Shown one piece after another: positions 1 to 11,539 of a stretch of DNA of 64,000 nucleotides. Positions within the stretch are counted from its first letter, which is position 1; the number at the start of each line of letters is the position of its first letter. Made by a program: the position numbers and the translations under genes. This DNA is from Ceratothoa steindachneri (Eukaryota > Arthropoda > Malacostraca > Isopoda > Cymothoidae), in contig OZ018322.1 of the NCBI GenBank assembly GCA_963969495.1, positions 161,004,048 through 161,068,047 of the forward strand, read 5' to 3'. A model generated the notes under the pieces. That model worked only from the letters and a program-made list of their open reading frames with translations. It was not told the DNA's origin and did not search any database.

Positions 1-880
1 TTCTGATCTTCAGTGAGCAAAGTCCTGGTTTCCGGAGCATATATGGCAATAAGAACTGTTAAACATTTATACAATCTTATCTTTATTTTCTGTGGTATAT
101 CTCATCTAGACCACACAGTGTCTTTCAGCTTCCTAAATGCCACAGTAGCTATTGATATTCTCCTTCTTACATCTCTGAACATCCCAGGATAACACTTCAC
201 AGAAGGACTAATTGATCTACCTCTTCCACCACATTACCATCTATCCGGATATTTCAATCAGCTGGGGAGAATACATTAAATTTGTTGCTGATGATCTTCA
301 GCCCCCACTTCTTGCATGCCATTTCTAGTTATTCCGTTGAAATTTTTAATAAGTCAAATGTGGTTGCCCTCAAGGTGGTATCATCAGCATACATCATATC
401 TAGGAGCATTTTTTTCTCAAAATTCACTTTGTGATCCAGGCCATTAAGTTTGTCCATTACAAACTTAAGAAAGAGAAAGATGTTGAACAGTGTAGGTGAC
501 AGGATGCACCCCTGCTTCACTCAAACTTCGATGCAGAAACACTCTCAACTCTCATGCATACTTTTAATTATCTGCACTATCTGTCTGCTGACACCAACAC
601 CATCCAAGAATTTCCAAAGAGCCTTTCTCCTTACTGTATCAAATGCTGTTTTAAATTCTATGAAATTAAAATTCACTTGATGTTCTCTGGCTTTCTTCAC
701 AATCTTCTGGCAATAAATATTGCATTAATGGTACCTTTTGTGGGCCGGAAACCTCATTGACTTTCTCCTAGGAATTCTTCTATCTGGGTATTTATCTTCT
801 TTAGTATGATCTTGCTTAAAAATTTCCACTGTGCAGAATTCAATGAAATAGTGTAGGGGTGCGAAAATGTATCAGAGAAA
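1..880 (-). pseudogene. Non-LTR retrotransposon reverse transcriptase, 3' part (RTE/CFDP2-like)
   Basis: Read on the minus strand, this segment gives the RT palm with frameshifts: a FKTAFDTVRRKALWKFL block near 690-620, KQGCILSPTLFNIF near 520-475, and an intact catalytic MMYADDTTL near 395-370. It then gives the thumb/C-terminal region (WGLKI, then NVVEEVDQL near 240) and reaches window base 1 with a residue pattern like the usual SETWTLL. The element therefore continues beyond the window. Motif order and wording resemble the endonuclease-RT proteins often annotated as CFDP2-like. The sequence has many stops and frameshifts, so it is dead. The RT call is secure; the clade is inferred. Confidence 0.75.
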
Positions 881-1325
881 AATTCCTTCCAACTTGATAA
901 TATAAATAGCCGATAAAATTACCAACTCAGAACGGACTAAGCCTTGGCGTGAAGTCTAGAGTGTTGGCGTTTAAATCCAACGGTACCGCGCTCAAAACTC
1001 AGTCCAAAAAACCTTTTATGAAGAAGACCTAAGAAAGAAAAGTAAAGAAAATGGCTTGAAGGACTAACTCATCAAGAAGCACGAAGGAATCATCAACTCA
1101 AGATAAATGGAAGAAATATGAAATAGCATCAAGAAAGAAAAACGAAGATTAAGAACCAACCCAGCCAACAAGAATACCTAAGTCAAGATAAATGGGAGGC
1201 AAATGTTTGAAGCTGCAACTTAAAAAAGAAGGAATTTCAGTCAAGAAGAAGTAAAAAGATTCGATAAACAGAAAAGCAAGAATAATATGGATAAATAAAT
1301 AAAGTTATAATAAAATCCCCCCCCC
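868..1325 (+). mobile_element. Possible tRNA-derived SINE inserted in the RT
   Basis: This block separates two pieces of one minus-strand RT: motif FKEGDR upstream (near 1390-1340) and FLSKIILKKINTQIEEFLGE downstream (near 830-770). It is therefore an insertion. Near 945-980 it has a weak A-box-like TGGCGTGAAG and a B-box-like GTTTAAATCC, and it ends in an A/T-rich AATAAATAAATAAAG tail followed by a C run. Box spacing is shorter than usual and I found no clear target duplication. A SINE is the best guess, not a firm call. Confidence 0.3.
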
Positions 1326-1790
1326 CGTCCATAATAGCTCTGTATTTCTCGTGGTTTATCTATCTCCTTCTTTGAACACAGAATTGATAAGCAGTTTTGA
1401 CCATTCCTGAGGTGTACTCTCCTCCTTCCCTATATTGTGAAAGATATGGTGAACAGACTCCAACATTCTCACTCCATCCAACTTCAGAACTTCAGCAGTT
1501 ATTTGATCAAATCATGAACATTTCTTGTTTTTCATTCTTTAATGGCCTCTCATATTTCTTCCACACTTAGTGCAACAACCTAAACATGCTCTTCGTGTTG
1601 TACTTCATCTAAAGCATTGTCTTCACATGTGAATCTAGTATTTAGGTGCCGAGAGAAATGATCTTTCCAACGTTTCAGAACATCTTTCTTGTTGCAAGTT
1701 ACCTTTCCATTTACATCCTTGGTCCTTCCAGTGGTCGGTAAAGTATTCCATCCAACTCCCTGAAAGCTTTGAGCAGGTTAAATTTGCTTG
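1326..1790 (-). pseudogene. Non-LTR reverse transcriptase, 5' part of the same RT
   Basis: The minus-strand translation in mixed frames shows the region before the RT fingers: a segment like RWKDHFSRHLN near 1680-1640, then a stretch corresponding to MLE-VHHIFHNIWKEE-TP-EWS near 1490-1400, and FKEGDR near 1390. This precedes the RT at 1-880 in protein order, so both belong to one element split by the 868-1325 block. The endonuclease domain is not visible further upstream (1790-2460), so the element appears 5'-truncated. Frames are broken throughout. Confidence 0.6.
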
Positions 1791-2459
1791 CATAAACTAG
1801 TTTATTTTTCATACATATTTAATTAAATTTTCTATGGTGGTTTGGTTATCCGTTATGAGTTTTCTTTTAGGGTGCTTGTTTGGAAAAGGTTAGTTTGCTG
1901 GTTATTTTCGAGTGGGCAGTTAATTAATAGGGATTTTCAATATATATTATTTTGTTATAATTAGTTCTATTATGTGGTGGGGGGAGTTTAAGAATCGGTA
2001 ACTGGGGGTGGCTGAAGAATGTCCCATAAATAAATATATAACCAATACATCCACTCTTCACCTTTTTCTATCGGAAGTTTACGAATTACTAGGATATTTT
2101 CCCTATATATTCTTGTGGTCGGGGTGGTTGATTGTTTGCCAGGTTATTTACCCTTTGTAAAATTTATATTTCCTTCTTTAAGTAAGTGATGAAATCTGTT
2201 TAATTGCCTTGTTCTTAATTGACGTGATCTTTGTCGGATACTCCTTTGGCTTTTCTGTCGGTCGACTAGTTCTTTCCGCTACCGACATGATCAGGACTTT
2301 AGCAAAGATTTATGTTTTGCAAAATGCGATGTATTTCATGGGATATATCAAATGCTAGGGAGTGTTGCTTTATTTGACTCTTTACAAGCTTTAATGGGCT
2401 TACTAAATCTACAAATAGCGTAGTAGTTTATGTGAAGCTTTATATAGTGGCAGGGAGTT
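1791..2459. other. No recognised feature
   Basis: AT-rich sequence with some TTGGTTATT-like and GTGGGGGGAG runs. I see no ORF with family resemblance, no repeat period and no RNA gene. Confidence 0.5.
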
Positions 2460-3640
2460 CCGCCGGTGCAGGTTTTGTAGGAGCAGGTATTCTAGGTAGT
2501 AGTGGTTTAGGTAGCGGGGGTATATGTGGTGGTGATGTAGGTGTTGCAGGCGGGAATGGTGTAGGTGGTTAATCTGGTGCTGGTGTTAGTGGTGTAAGCC
2601 TTGTATGTGGTGGTGGTGTAGGTTGTTTAGGTTTTGAGGGTGTAGGCGGTGTAGGTGCTGGTGGTTTAGGTGGTTCTGGCAATAATTTAATTCGAAAGAA
2701 AATGTAAAACAACCTAAGGGCCTAAAATTTCGTTAGTAGCTGCGAATAGTTATGATGTTATTTCCAAAACAAAATAATTCCGGGTTTAATTTTGTGTGGT
2801 AGAATTAGGGTTAGTAAAGTTGGTGATGGTGTATGTGGTATAGGTGGTTGTAGTTTAGAAGGGGGTGGTGTAGATGATGTAGGTGTCGGTGGTGTAGGTC
2901 GTGGTGATGAAGGTAAGTGGTGTAGGTGTTAGTAGTGTAGGTAAAGTGTTGACGTGGTGGTGTGAGTGGCGGTGGTGGTGTAAGTAGTGTAGATGGTAGT
3001 AGTGTACGTGGTACTAGTTTAAGTGGTGGTGTTGGTATAGGTTGTGTAGGTAAAGGTGATAGTGGTTCATGTAGTGGTGCTCTAGGTGGTCGTGGTATAG
3101 TTGGTTGTAGTGTAGGTAACGTTGTTGTAGGTTATGTATGTGGTTTGGGTGTAGATGGTGGTGGTTTATGTGTTTTAGGAGGTGGGAGAGTAGGTGGTGG
3201 TGTAGGTGGCGGTGGTTTAAATTGTGGTGTTGTAGGTGGTGTAAGTGTGAGTGGTGTAGGACTAGCTGTTGGTAGTGTCTGTTTTGTAGGTGATACTGAT
3301 GTAGGTTGTTTTGTTGTTGGTCTAGGTAGTGGTGGTGTAAGTGATGCTGCAGTAGGGGGTGTACGTGGTGGTGGTTGTATTGGTGCTGTTGGTGTAGTTG
3401 CTGATGGTGGTTTAGGTGGCGTTGATGGTGGTTTAAGTGATAGGGGTGTAGGTGGGAGGGGGGTTGCAGGTGATAGTGGTGTAAATAGGGTATGTGATGT
3501 AGTTGGCTTAGATGGTGTAGGTGGCGTACGTAGGTGGTGTAAGTGGTGGTAGTGTTGTTGGTGGTGTAGGTGTAATTGGTGAAGGTTTTGTAGGTGGTGT
3601 TGGTGTAGGTGATGGTGGTGTAGCTTATGTAATTGCTGAT
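2460..3640 (+). repeat. GGTGTAGGTGGTG-type degenerate simple repeat in two blocks
   Basis: Two blocks (about 2460-2680 and 2810-3640) are built from short G/T-rich words such as GGTGTAGGTGGTGGT and GTAGGTGGTG, with continuous small variations. Open frames here, Gly/Val/Ser-rich on plus and Pro/Thr/His-rich on minus, are by-products of composition and show no domain. Each block is followed by a related spacer of about 100 bp (see the spacer entry), so the unit appears duplicated at a larger scale. Confidence 0.85.
2681..2800 (+). repeat. Spacer repeat 1, related to 3640-3725
   Basis: The run from AATTTAATTCGAAAG to AATAATTCCGGG aligns with the run following the second G/T block. Shared landmarks in order are AAAATTTCG or AAATTTCGA, a CGAATAGTT core, ATGTTAT or ACATTA, and an A-rich AACAAAA tail. 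It links the two G/T-rich blocks as copies of one larger unit. Confidence 0.5.
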
Positions 3641-4259
3641 TCAAAATAGAATAAAATAATATATGGGTTTTAAATTTCGATATAATCGGCCGAATAGTTG
3701 CAATAACATTAAAAACAAAAAAAAAGATACGTAGAGATGTGAGATATAGAATTGCCTGCGACTAGACTAACACGAGACTAAAAACTCATTCTTTTATTTT
3801 GAACTTGTCAATATTATATTTAGTTAGTTTATTTATTATAATTTGTTGAATATACGATTATATCTTTGAAATCTGCATAAAATATCTTGAATGCATCTTT
3901 ATGTAACATGTGAATTTAATTTATTTACACTTTATAGCCCACAGTTGTGTATATATCTTTATTCTTCAATTCCTTTCATATCTTCCTCTATCTTTCTTGA
4001 TCTTTTCCCGATCGTTTTATTCGCTTTTGCTTTATTCTTTTACCTCCCTACCCTGTTCTGCAAGCCTTCTTTCTAGCCATCCACCTCCTTCCTATCTATC
4101 TCTCTCTTCATTCGTCTATTTTGACTCCTCTATTTATTTTAATTTTGCTTATACACAAAATCATGTTACTTGACTTTTGACAACTAATGCAAAAAAGTGG
4201 CTGCTATAGTCTAGTTTAGAGGGCATTAGCATTTGTTTGATATTTTTTTGTTTTTTCGA
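3640..4259. other. Spacer repeat 2 followed by unrecognised AT-rich DNA
   Basis: Positions 3640-3725 repeat the spacer at 2681-2800 (landmarks AAATTTCGA and CGAATAGTTG). From 3730 to 4259 there is C/T- and T-rich sequence with short Tyr/Phe/Ser-rich frames and no recognisable protein. Confidence 0.45.
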
Positions 4260-5109
4260 TCTGATCGCTAGTGCTGCTTCGACAGTTCACCGATCAGTTG
4301 AGGTATTCGTATAGTAGCTTTTTATCATCTTTTAATATTTCTTATCCGTCTGGGTTTACTATTAGCCCTTCACTTTCTACATGGCTGCTTTTGTCTGTTT
4401 TGTGTGGATTCAATTTAGCAGTTGTTTTTGCACCATGGAGGGAGGCTTTGATAGCTCTCAAAATACCAATAATCAAAATATCTATCTCTTTTATTTAAAC
4501 TTCTTTTTTTAAATGTTTGTCTTTTGGATTCGCCTCTAGTTTGGCTATCCGTCTTTTAAAGTTACGCTAATTAAAATAAGCCGAGGTTTTATTATCTGTT
4601 AAGTGGTAATTCGTATCTTTGGGATTTCAACTGTTATGATAGACTATCCATCTTACTCGTTTGGGAAATTCGTCATATCAGATCTTTTGTCGTTGGGAAA
4701 ATCGCTTTGGGAAGCTCTGTCTGAGCATCTCGTTTTGTTGATACGTGTTTTGCATTCTCCATCTTTTGAAGTCATCATACTTTTAGGATCTATATCCTTT
4801 TGGACCCAAAACTTGTGGAATTTTCCATCCTTATGTAATCGCTTTTTCGGATCTAGGTAATTTTCAATTCCTGCCTTTTGAGAAATTCTATTGTGTAGAA
4901 CTCAGTGTTATTTAAACTATTCATTTTTAATTTTTCTATATAGCAATAAATGTCGTGGGGAAATATATCATTTTAACGTCTTCTTTTCGAATATTTTTTT
5001 TCTGAAGCTTAGAATCTTTTGAGGTAAATCTCCATAGTTTTAGGACTCAGTTGATAAGCATAAGTATATATGAATGTGATTCTTTCTTTGCTATAAGTAG
5101 TCATTAAGA
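4260..5109 (+). repeat. Degenerate short-period satellite, block 1
   Basis: Recurring words such as CTATCCGTC, CTCCATCTTTTG, GGATCTATATCC and TTTTGGATTCGCC recur at roughly 16-18 bp. They vary around a TTTTGGATCTCCGTC-like core. The same words fill 7130-9304 and 11540-12300. Short hydrophobic frames here are composition artefacts. Confidence 0.6.
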
Positions 5110-6590
5110 ATCATTTTGGGATATTGATCTCGTCTCTGCAAAAAGGGAGATCATTGGTCACGGAAGGGTAATAACATTGCAGGAACTCGCTGATACCATC
5201 AAAACCTTCAAACAAAAGGCTTCAAGCTGGTCAGGAATAACAAAAGCGCATATAACCAACGCTCTAGCGCAAGTGCATCAGGGAATGTTGAACGTAATGA
5301 ACGCAGCCATGAACACTGGCTACTTTCCCGATGCATTTAAACTTTCAAAGGTTATATTCATTTGAAGAAGAACAGACCTCTCGGCCAGTTCCTAATTTAT
5401 AGGCCAATCTCTCTCCTGGAATTCATAGGCATGATCTTTGAAAGGATCGTAGCTGACAGGCTACAAAACCAGCTAGCGGAGAACGATGCGCCTAACTACC
5501 AGCTGCATGGATATCGTAGAGGAAGAGGAAGCGACACCGCACGCGCACTCCTCAAGAAAAGCTAGCAAAATCCAGAGCGGAGGGAAAGTACGTAGACGTA
5601 TCCCTGAGAGACGAACAGAAAGCTTTGACAAGGTTTGGCTAAGGGATTTGCAATTCAAGATCGTAAGCTTTCGGCTAAACCCAGTCATTGAAAAAATCCT
5701 CTTTGATAATGTGATGGAAAAAGAGCACAGATACAGATCGAGGGCCACACTGGACCGGAATTTAGCCTGGAGGCTAGTGTGCTACAAGGTAGCTACCTCA
5801 GCCCTCTTGTGTTTAGTATCTTCACGATAGACCTTCCATTACCAATCAAGGATGACGCGATGTATGTGCAATATGCAGATTACATTACGCAGATTCTACC
5901 GATCACTTACAACAACGACCTAGTGCAAGCTGCAGAGACGGCGGCGGAGATCGAAAACATAGACTTGTACGAGCATAAATGGAAGATAAAGACGAACCTC
6001 AAAAAGTTCGTCATTATTCCCATGAACCCCACGATACACGACGACATTTATGTTGGCGATCAAAACCACCCCTACTCTCTGGAGGGCACAGTGCTCCGGC
6101 TCAAACTTACCGTTCCGGGATATAAGCATCATGTTGTAAACCGTATCAACTTAGCGCTTGTGGAATTGGCGAAACTTTACCGCTTCCGCAAACTAAACAG
6201 GAGTACCTTAAGGAAACTCTACCTTTGCTACGTTAGATCGAAGCTTATATGCACACCTATAATCACTCAAACCTCAGGGACCAAGATGCTGAGATCAATG
6301 CAGAGGGTACAGAATAAAGCCTCTTTGATTATTAACTACACAAGAAGACGGAAATGCATACCACAGAGAACACTACACAGAAAAGTTGCACTCACTAGAA
6401 CCAATCAACACTTTAGTACAATGACAAGCAAAGAAGACATGGTACAAAGTAAAAACTGAGATACCACTAAGTCTGGACCTGACTTAGACATTGACATGAC
6501 AAGACTAAAATGGAAAATCACACGACGGACTAACTTCCCATGTGGCAGGCGAATTGCTGCTGAGGAATTGACAGAACGATTTAAATAGAC
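5110..6590 (+). pseudogene. Non-LTR retrotransposon RT fragment (Jockey/Daphne-like), truncated
   Basis: Starting near 5150, the plus strand gives the pre-finger helix (QELADTIKTFKQKAS, MNTGYFPDAFKLSKVIF), a broken fingers region (RPISLLEFIGMIFERIVADR at 5401-5460), then LQGSYLSPLVFSIFTIDLP. The palm motif reads VQYADYITQIL, so the second catalytic Asp of YADD is Tyr. The thumb has WKIKTNLKKF and a C-terminal RVQNKASLII before the stop at 6459. The thumb wording resembles Jockey/Daphne-type LINEs; the clade is a guess. At least three frameshifts or stops and a large deletion between fingers and palm make it inactive. It lies inside the short-period satellite, which resumes at about 7130. Confidence 0.8.
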
Positions 6591-7129
6591 TAATTACTAT
6601 AGAAACATAGTAATTATGACAAAAGCACTTAAAAATACCAACTTAAGACTTATAACCTTAATCTGTCTTAAATTACTTAAATCACTTATGTGGAAAAAAG
6701 CTTTCAAAAGGTAGTTAAAATGTATTAATTCAGCTACAACGACAATATAAAGGCTTGAACGCCTTTAAAATATGTAATTATTTAAAATATATTGATATAA
6801 AGTAAATAAAACGTATACGTTCATGTATATATGGAATTAAAAATAAACAGATGTGTGTGTATGAATTTGTATGGAAGTATAAATGTTAGAATAAATATAG
6901 ATGTAAAAACACCCACCAAAATCACATATAGTCGTCTGTATATATATATATATAAATAAAGTAAAAAAAGCGGGAGAAGAAAGGACAAATATTATAAATT
7001 AACAATACAATATATATATATATAAAAGTTTACCAAAAAGCAAGAATTGTTAAAGCATAAAGATACAAAAGATTGAGAAGAACATAGCAAAACAAAAATT
7101 GCAAGAGATGCCCAATATATTAACTATGT
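6591..7129. repeat. AT-rich tail region with two (TA)n microsatellites
   Basis: TA runs are present near 6937-6955 and 7009-7024. The sequence is A/T-rich with repeated TGTGTGTATG and ATATATAT words. It may be the 3' untranslated tail of the preceding LINE fragment. No gene is seen. Confidence 0.5.
6937..7024. repeat. Two short (TA)n runs
   Basis: TATATATATATATATA at about 6939-6954 and again at about 7011-7023. They flank a short A-rich spacer. Minor. Confidence 0.8.
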
Positions 7130-9304
7130 GTTTTCACCAAACTATCTGTACCACTATAGATCTATTACTAAAATCTTTGACCATCCTCATCACCTATTCG
7201 GAAATAAGTCGTTTGGATTTCAGGCTTTTATTTTGGATCTGCGTCTTTAGGAGTCTCATTGTAGTATCTCGTTCAGTTTAAATTTTCAGCATTTCGAATC
7301 TCGTTCTTGAATCTCTCTCATTTTAATTCATCTTCTTCTTTGCTTCTTTCATTGTATGATTAGCTCACCATTGCATTATAACTTGGTAAATTTTTAACTT
7401 TGGAAATAGGTAAATTTATATGGCAGCCTTTTGGAATAAATGCCTTTGCATTCCCTTCATTATGAATGTCCCAGATATTGAATCAGAGATTATCGATTTT
7501 CTTATCTTTTATCGTTCTTTTTGAGCATCTCCTTTTAATTGTATGAATATGCTAAACTATAGGGTAGTTTTCTTTTATTCTTTTGGAATCTCGATTTTAT
7601 TATTTTAAAAAAGTGGAAAACCATTCATTTTAAAGTTACAGCATTTTAAATCCATGTCGATTTTTTCTCCGGTGTTTGTAGTCTTCTTTCTTTGAGATCC
7701 CCATCGTTTGCTATCTCAAACATATGGGACATATGGGATATAGGGCATTTTATCAATTTGAATTTCCGTCTTTTGTGATCGCCACTTTTTGTCAATCCGT
7801 CTTATAGGATCTTCATGTATTGGGCTGCACATGATTTGGGGTGTCGCTCCGTGTTGCTTGATCCTTTTGTATCTCCATATTTTGCCATTATTCTTCAAGG
7901 ACCTTAGCCTTTATATTTTTTCCTTTCGTACCCTTTATTATTACGGGCTCACTTTTAATCTCTATTTTTTTATCTCCTTTATTAATGGCTTTATCTTCTT
8001 TAAGATCTGCGAGTTTGCGGATCTCTTTATTTTGAATCTCCAGGTATTGGATTTCCTTCTTTTATGATTTTTGTATTTTTTCATTCTTTTATAGTCTCAA
8101 TGTTTCAGTGGCTCTCTCCTATTATATCTCCTATTTGGCATATCAGTTGTTAACAATCTTTATTTTCGTTACCTATGTATTGATTTCTGTCCTTTCGATC
8201 GCCACCTTTGAGATCACTGTACATAATTTTGGATCTCTATCTTCATGGATGTACGTTTTTTTCGGATACCCTTATTTGGATTTCAGTATATTGGATTTTG
8301 TCCATTTAATATATGTCATATTTTATTTTCTTCTATTTTTTCTACGTCTTTTTATATTTATATTTGTGTTAATGGTCATACTTTAGGTTCCCTTTCTTTT
8401 AAGAAGTTCGTCTTAGGGTATCTCACTCGCTTTGAGTCTCCGCCTTATGGATCACTGTTTTTTGAGACCTCCGTCTTTTTGATGCCATCTTTGGACCTCT
8501 GTCTTTTTTAATTTCCTGCTTTTTTGATCTGCTTTATTCTAAATCCACGTCATTTTGGATCCGCTCTATTTGTGTACTTCACCTTTTCTGCTAACCGTAT
8601 CTAGATATCCATCATTTTTCTGGGATTCTTTTGGGATATCTTTCTTGAAGAATCTCCCTGGGTTTTTTTTATCCTAGACTTTAAGTATCCCAGTATTATT
8701 TCCTTTTGTTCCAAATTTTAGGATCTATTCCTCTTTGAATCTAATTCTTAATAACTTCATCATACGATTCTTTATCTTTAATATCTCGATCTTTATCAAG
8801 ATGTTGATTTAATATTCCCATCCTTTTATAACCTCTCTTATATCTCTCTTTTAAACTACATAATTTAAATCACATTCCTTTGAGATCTCGGCAAATTTGA
8901 ATCTATCGTTTTTAGATTTGCATGTAGTGGCTCTGCGTCATTCTCAAGCTATCTTTTATAATTTTCGTCAAATAAAATATTTCTCGGTATGAATTTTCAT
9001 TATTTAGGCTCAACTTCGTTTAACCTAGGTATTTTTAAACTTGGCCATTTAGTATCACCATTTTTATAATTATCCATTTTGGATATGTACCGCTTTGGAA
9101 AAATATCTTTTCTAATGGCAAACTTAAAAATTTCTACGCTTTTTAGTGTCAGTGGTTTTTAATCTCTTTCCTTTAAAATCGTTTTTATTTTATCTCCTTT
9201 TTTATTTGTGACATCCATATTTTGCTATCCCATCTTATATTATCTTTTCAGAACTGCACTTTTAGGGATTTCAGCCTTTCAAATCTCTGACTATTTTTTA
9301 TCTA
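7130..9304 (+). repeat. Degenerate short-period satellite, block 2
   Basis: This is the clearest block. Around 8390-8600 successive units of about 14-18 bp end in CGTC, CGCC, CTGTT, CCATC or CTGTC and start with TTTTGAG, TTTTGGA or TTATGGA. Family X copy A interrupts it, and it resumes at 11540. Long plus-strand Phe/Leu/Tyr-rich frames (7789-8511) are translations of this satellite, not membrane proteins. Confidence 0.7.
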
Positions 9305-11533
9305 CCATTACAATAGTCAACAATGATTATGCTAATTATGTAGTAATTTGTAATTTATACATAATTAAGTATACTGATTCTGAATATGTAATCAGAATAG
9401 TTCTAACCCACATACATTTTAGTTACAGATATGGGCAGTGTTGCTTTGGCTACCGTAGTGAGAGGATGTGTTGTCTGTGTTTGGTTCCTGAGTTACACTC
9501 ATGCTTTATCCCTTTGTCAAATTTAGCCATTATAGTAGTGGTCTTGAAACGCAATTTACATATAGGGATTAATTGCATTTTCTTTTAGATTTATCTCTGA
9601 ATTAATTTTTTAATGAAACAAAATTGTACAAAAGTATATAACAGGATATATACAACTAAGTTTAAAACATAAATCGGAGAGGATGTATAAATAGCTCAGA
9701 CAACTTTTGTTATATCTGTGGAAGACATATTCCAAGCAACCAGCGGTAAAATATGGTAAAAGAGTGAAAACTGCATACAATTATTATTTTGTGTGTAAAG
9801 TTGATGACCGAGACAAGCCCTGGGCACCTTACAAATCTTGTATTGTGTGTTATACGTAGCTCACAGGGTGGTTAAATGGCAAACAGAAAGGTATGCCTTT
9901 TGCTGTACCAATGGTGTGGCGTGAGTCAATAAATCATGTTTTTGATTACTACCTATCTATGACAAATATTGCTGGATTCTCAAAAAAGAACAAGTTAAAA
10001 ATTGTATATCCAGATTCTAAGTCAGCTATAAAACTAGTGCCCTGTAATATGAGGATATCAATCCCAGTTCCTTCATTAGCTAGGCAGTTGAAGAAGATGG
10101 ATAATAATGATGGATAATGATGGATAATAATGGATAATAGTGGAGGATAACAATGACAATGGAATGTATTAGGAGGATTTCAAGGAAAAGAAGATCCAGT
10201 TGATAAATCAAGAAAGATTGAATGATTTGGTGAGGGATTTCTCATTGTCAAAGGAGAACGCAGAACTGTTGGGCGCCAGACTACAGAAATGGACTCTTCT
10301 AGAGGACGGTGCAAAAATATCTACTCTCTGTAAACGCTATGAGGCCTTAGCTGCCTTCTATAAAGATGAAGATGGTACTTGTTTCTGTACTGATGTTAAT
10401 GACCTCATGTATCAGCTAGGAAACGAGCATTTACCTGATGAATGGAGAATTTTCATCGAATCAACCACTGCTAGCCTAAAGCTGAGTTGCAACACAATGG
10501 TAACAAAATCTTCAATTCCTGTCGCCCATATTGTTGGAATGATAGAGACATATGAATCAATGAAATTTATTTTGGAAGGTGTTCATTACTCGCATCATAA
10601 GTGGAATATCTGTGAGGATCTAAACTTAATTTCTTTACTTCTTTGACTGCAGCTAGAATATAAAAATAATATGTGCTTCTTATGCCTATGGAACAACCGT
10701 GACGACAGGAATCATTATATTGTCAAAATGTAGCCCGAAAGAAAAGAACACATAGTTGGCCGATACAATGTAAAGCACATGCCTTCCACGACTTCATATC
10801 AAACTTGACCTTATCACGAATTTTGTTAAAGCAATGAATGGCCCATGATTATGATGGACTCCAGTATCTCAAAAGAGAAATAAACCAACTCCGCTTGAGT
10901 TGGCAGCATGGGATTCATTTGTCCATGTAGTGCAGAGCCTCCTTGGTTATCATAGGGCTAAAAACTATAAAGAATTAATGTATAACATTCTAAAAGCCTA
11001 TCAACAAATGGGGTGTCAGGTGTCTCTTTAGATGCATTTTGGCATTTGCATCTCGATTTCTTTCCATCGAATATGGATGATATTAGTGACGAACATGAGG
11101 AAAAGTCCCACCGAGATATCGCAATGAGGTAAAGTAGGTATCAAGGCCGCTTCAATAAAAACATGATGGGTGATTACTACTAGTTCTCACAACGGAAAAC
11201 TCCTATATCCCTGTACAAGCGCAAGAGCTAGAGTCTCAAACATTTTTGAAGAAATTTATAGTTATGTGAGTACTACCTATTTTATATGTAATACGAATTT
11301 TGTCTGAGATTGCAAAAGGAAGTACATAATACCAAATAGGGTGCCCCGATTCCAAACCTTTGCCCAGAAACATCTCATTCTTCTCACAAAATGAGCAATA
11401 TAGCCTAGTTGTATAACTCAAGAACCTTACGTGCTAGGATGAATTTGAAATCAGCGCACCAAAACTAGTTAGTTGCAACAACATTTACTCAAATAGCAGA
11501 GACAAAGTTAAAATTTATTAGCTAGTGTTATAG
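9305..11533 (+). mobile_element. Family X TIR element, copy A (about 2.2 kb)
   Basis: The limits come from comparison with copy C (51753-54084), which aligns along the entire length, including both non-coding flanks. The left end reads CCATTACAATAGTCAACAA; the right end, inverted, reads CTATAACACTAGCTAATAA. The left flank holds a shared leader of about 390 bp, the middle encodes the family X protein, and about 370 bp of shared 3' non-coding sequence follows. Both outer flanks are the short-period satellite, so this is an insertion. I see no clear target duplication; the exact termini are uncertain by a few bases. Confidence 0.7.
9700..11165 (+). pseudogene. Family X protein, copy A (uncharacterised, arthropod repeat-associated)
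   Basis: The function is unknown. The order of conserved blocks is: an N-terminal Cys-rich segment (NFCYICGR near 9702, KPWAPYKSCIVC near 9818), MPFAVPMVWRES (9893), a linker with KKNKLKIVYPDSKSAIK, then an open stretch at 10200-10646 with RLNDLVRDFSLSKENAELLG, LPDEWRIFIEST and HHKWNICEDLNLISLLL. Then come RLHIKLDLITNFVKAMN (about 10795), LAAWDSFVHVVQSLLGYHRA (about 10900) and QVSL-MHFG. Several stops and frameshifts separate these blocks. I know the family as a repeated hypothetical protein in arthropods. The paired C-x2-C motifs suggest zinc binding (inference). Confidence 0.65.
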
Positions 11534-11539
11534 ATCTTC

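Noticed and set aside
2962..3644. Long Gly/Val-rich plus frame and Pro/Thr/His-rich minus frame
   Set aside because: They are translations of a G/T simple repeat, open only because of its composition; no domain, no start context.
7789..8511. Overlapping hydrophobic plus frames resembling small membrane proteins
   Set aside because: They lie entirely in the T-rich short-period satellite and change frame with the repeat register.
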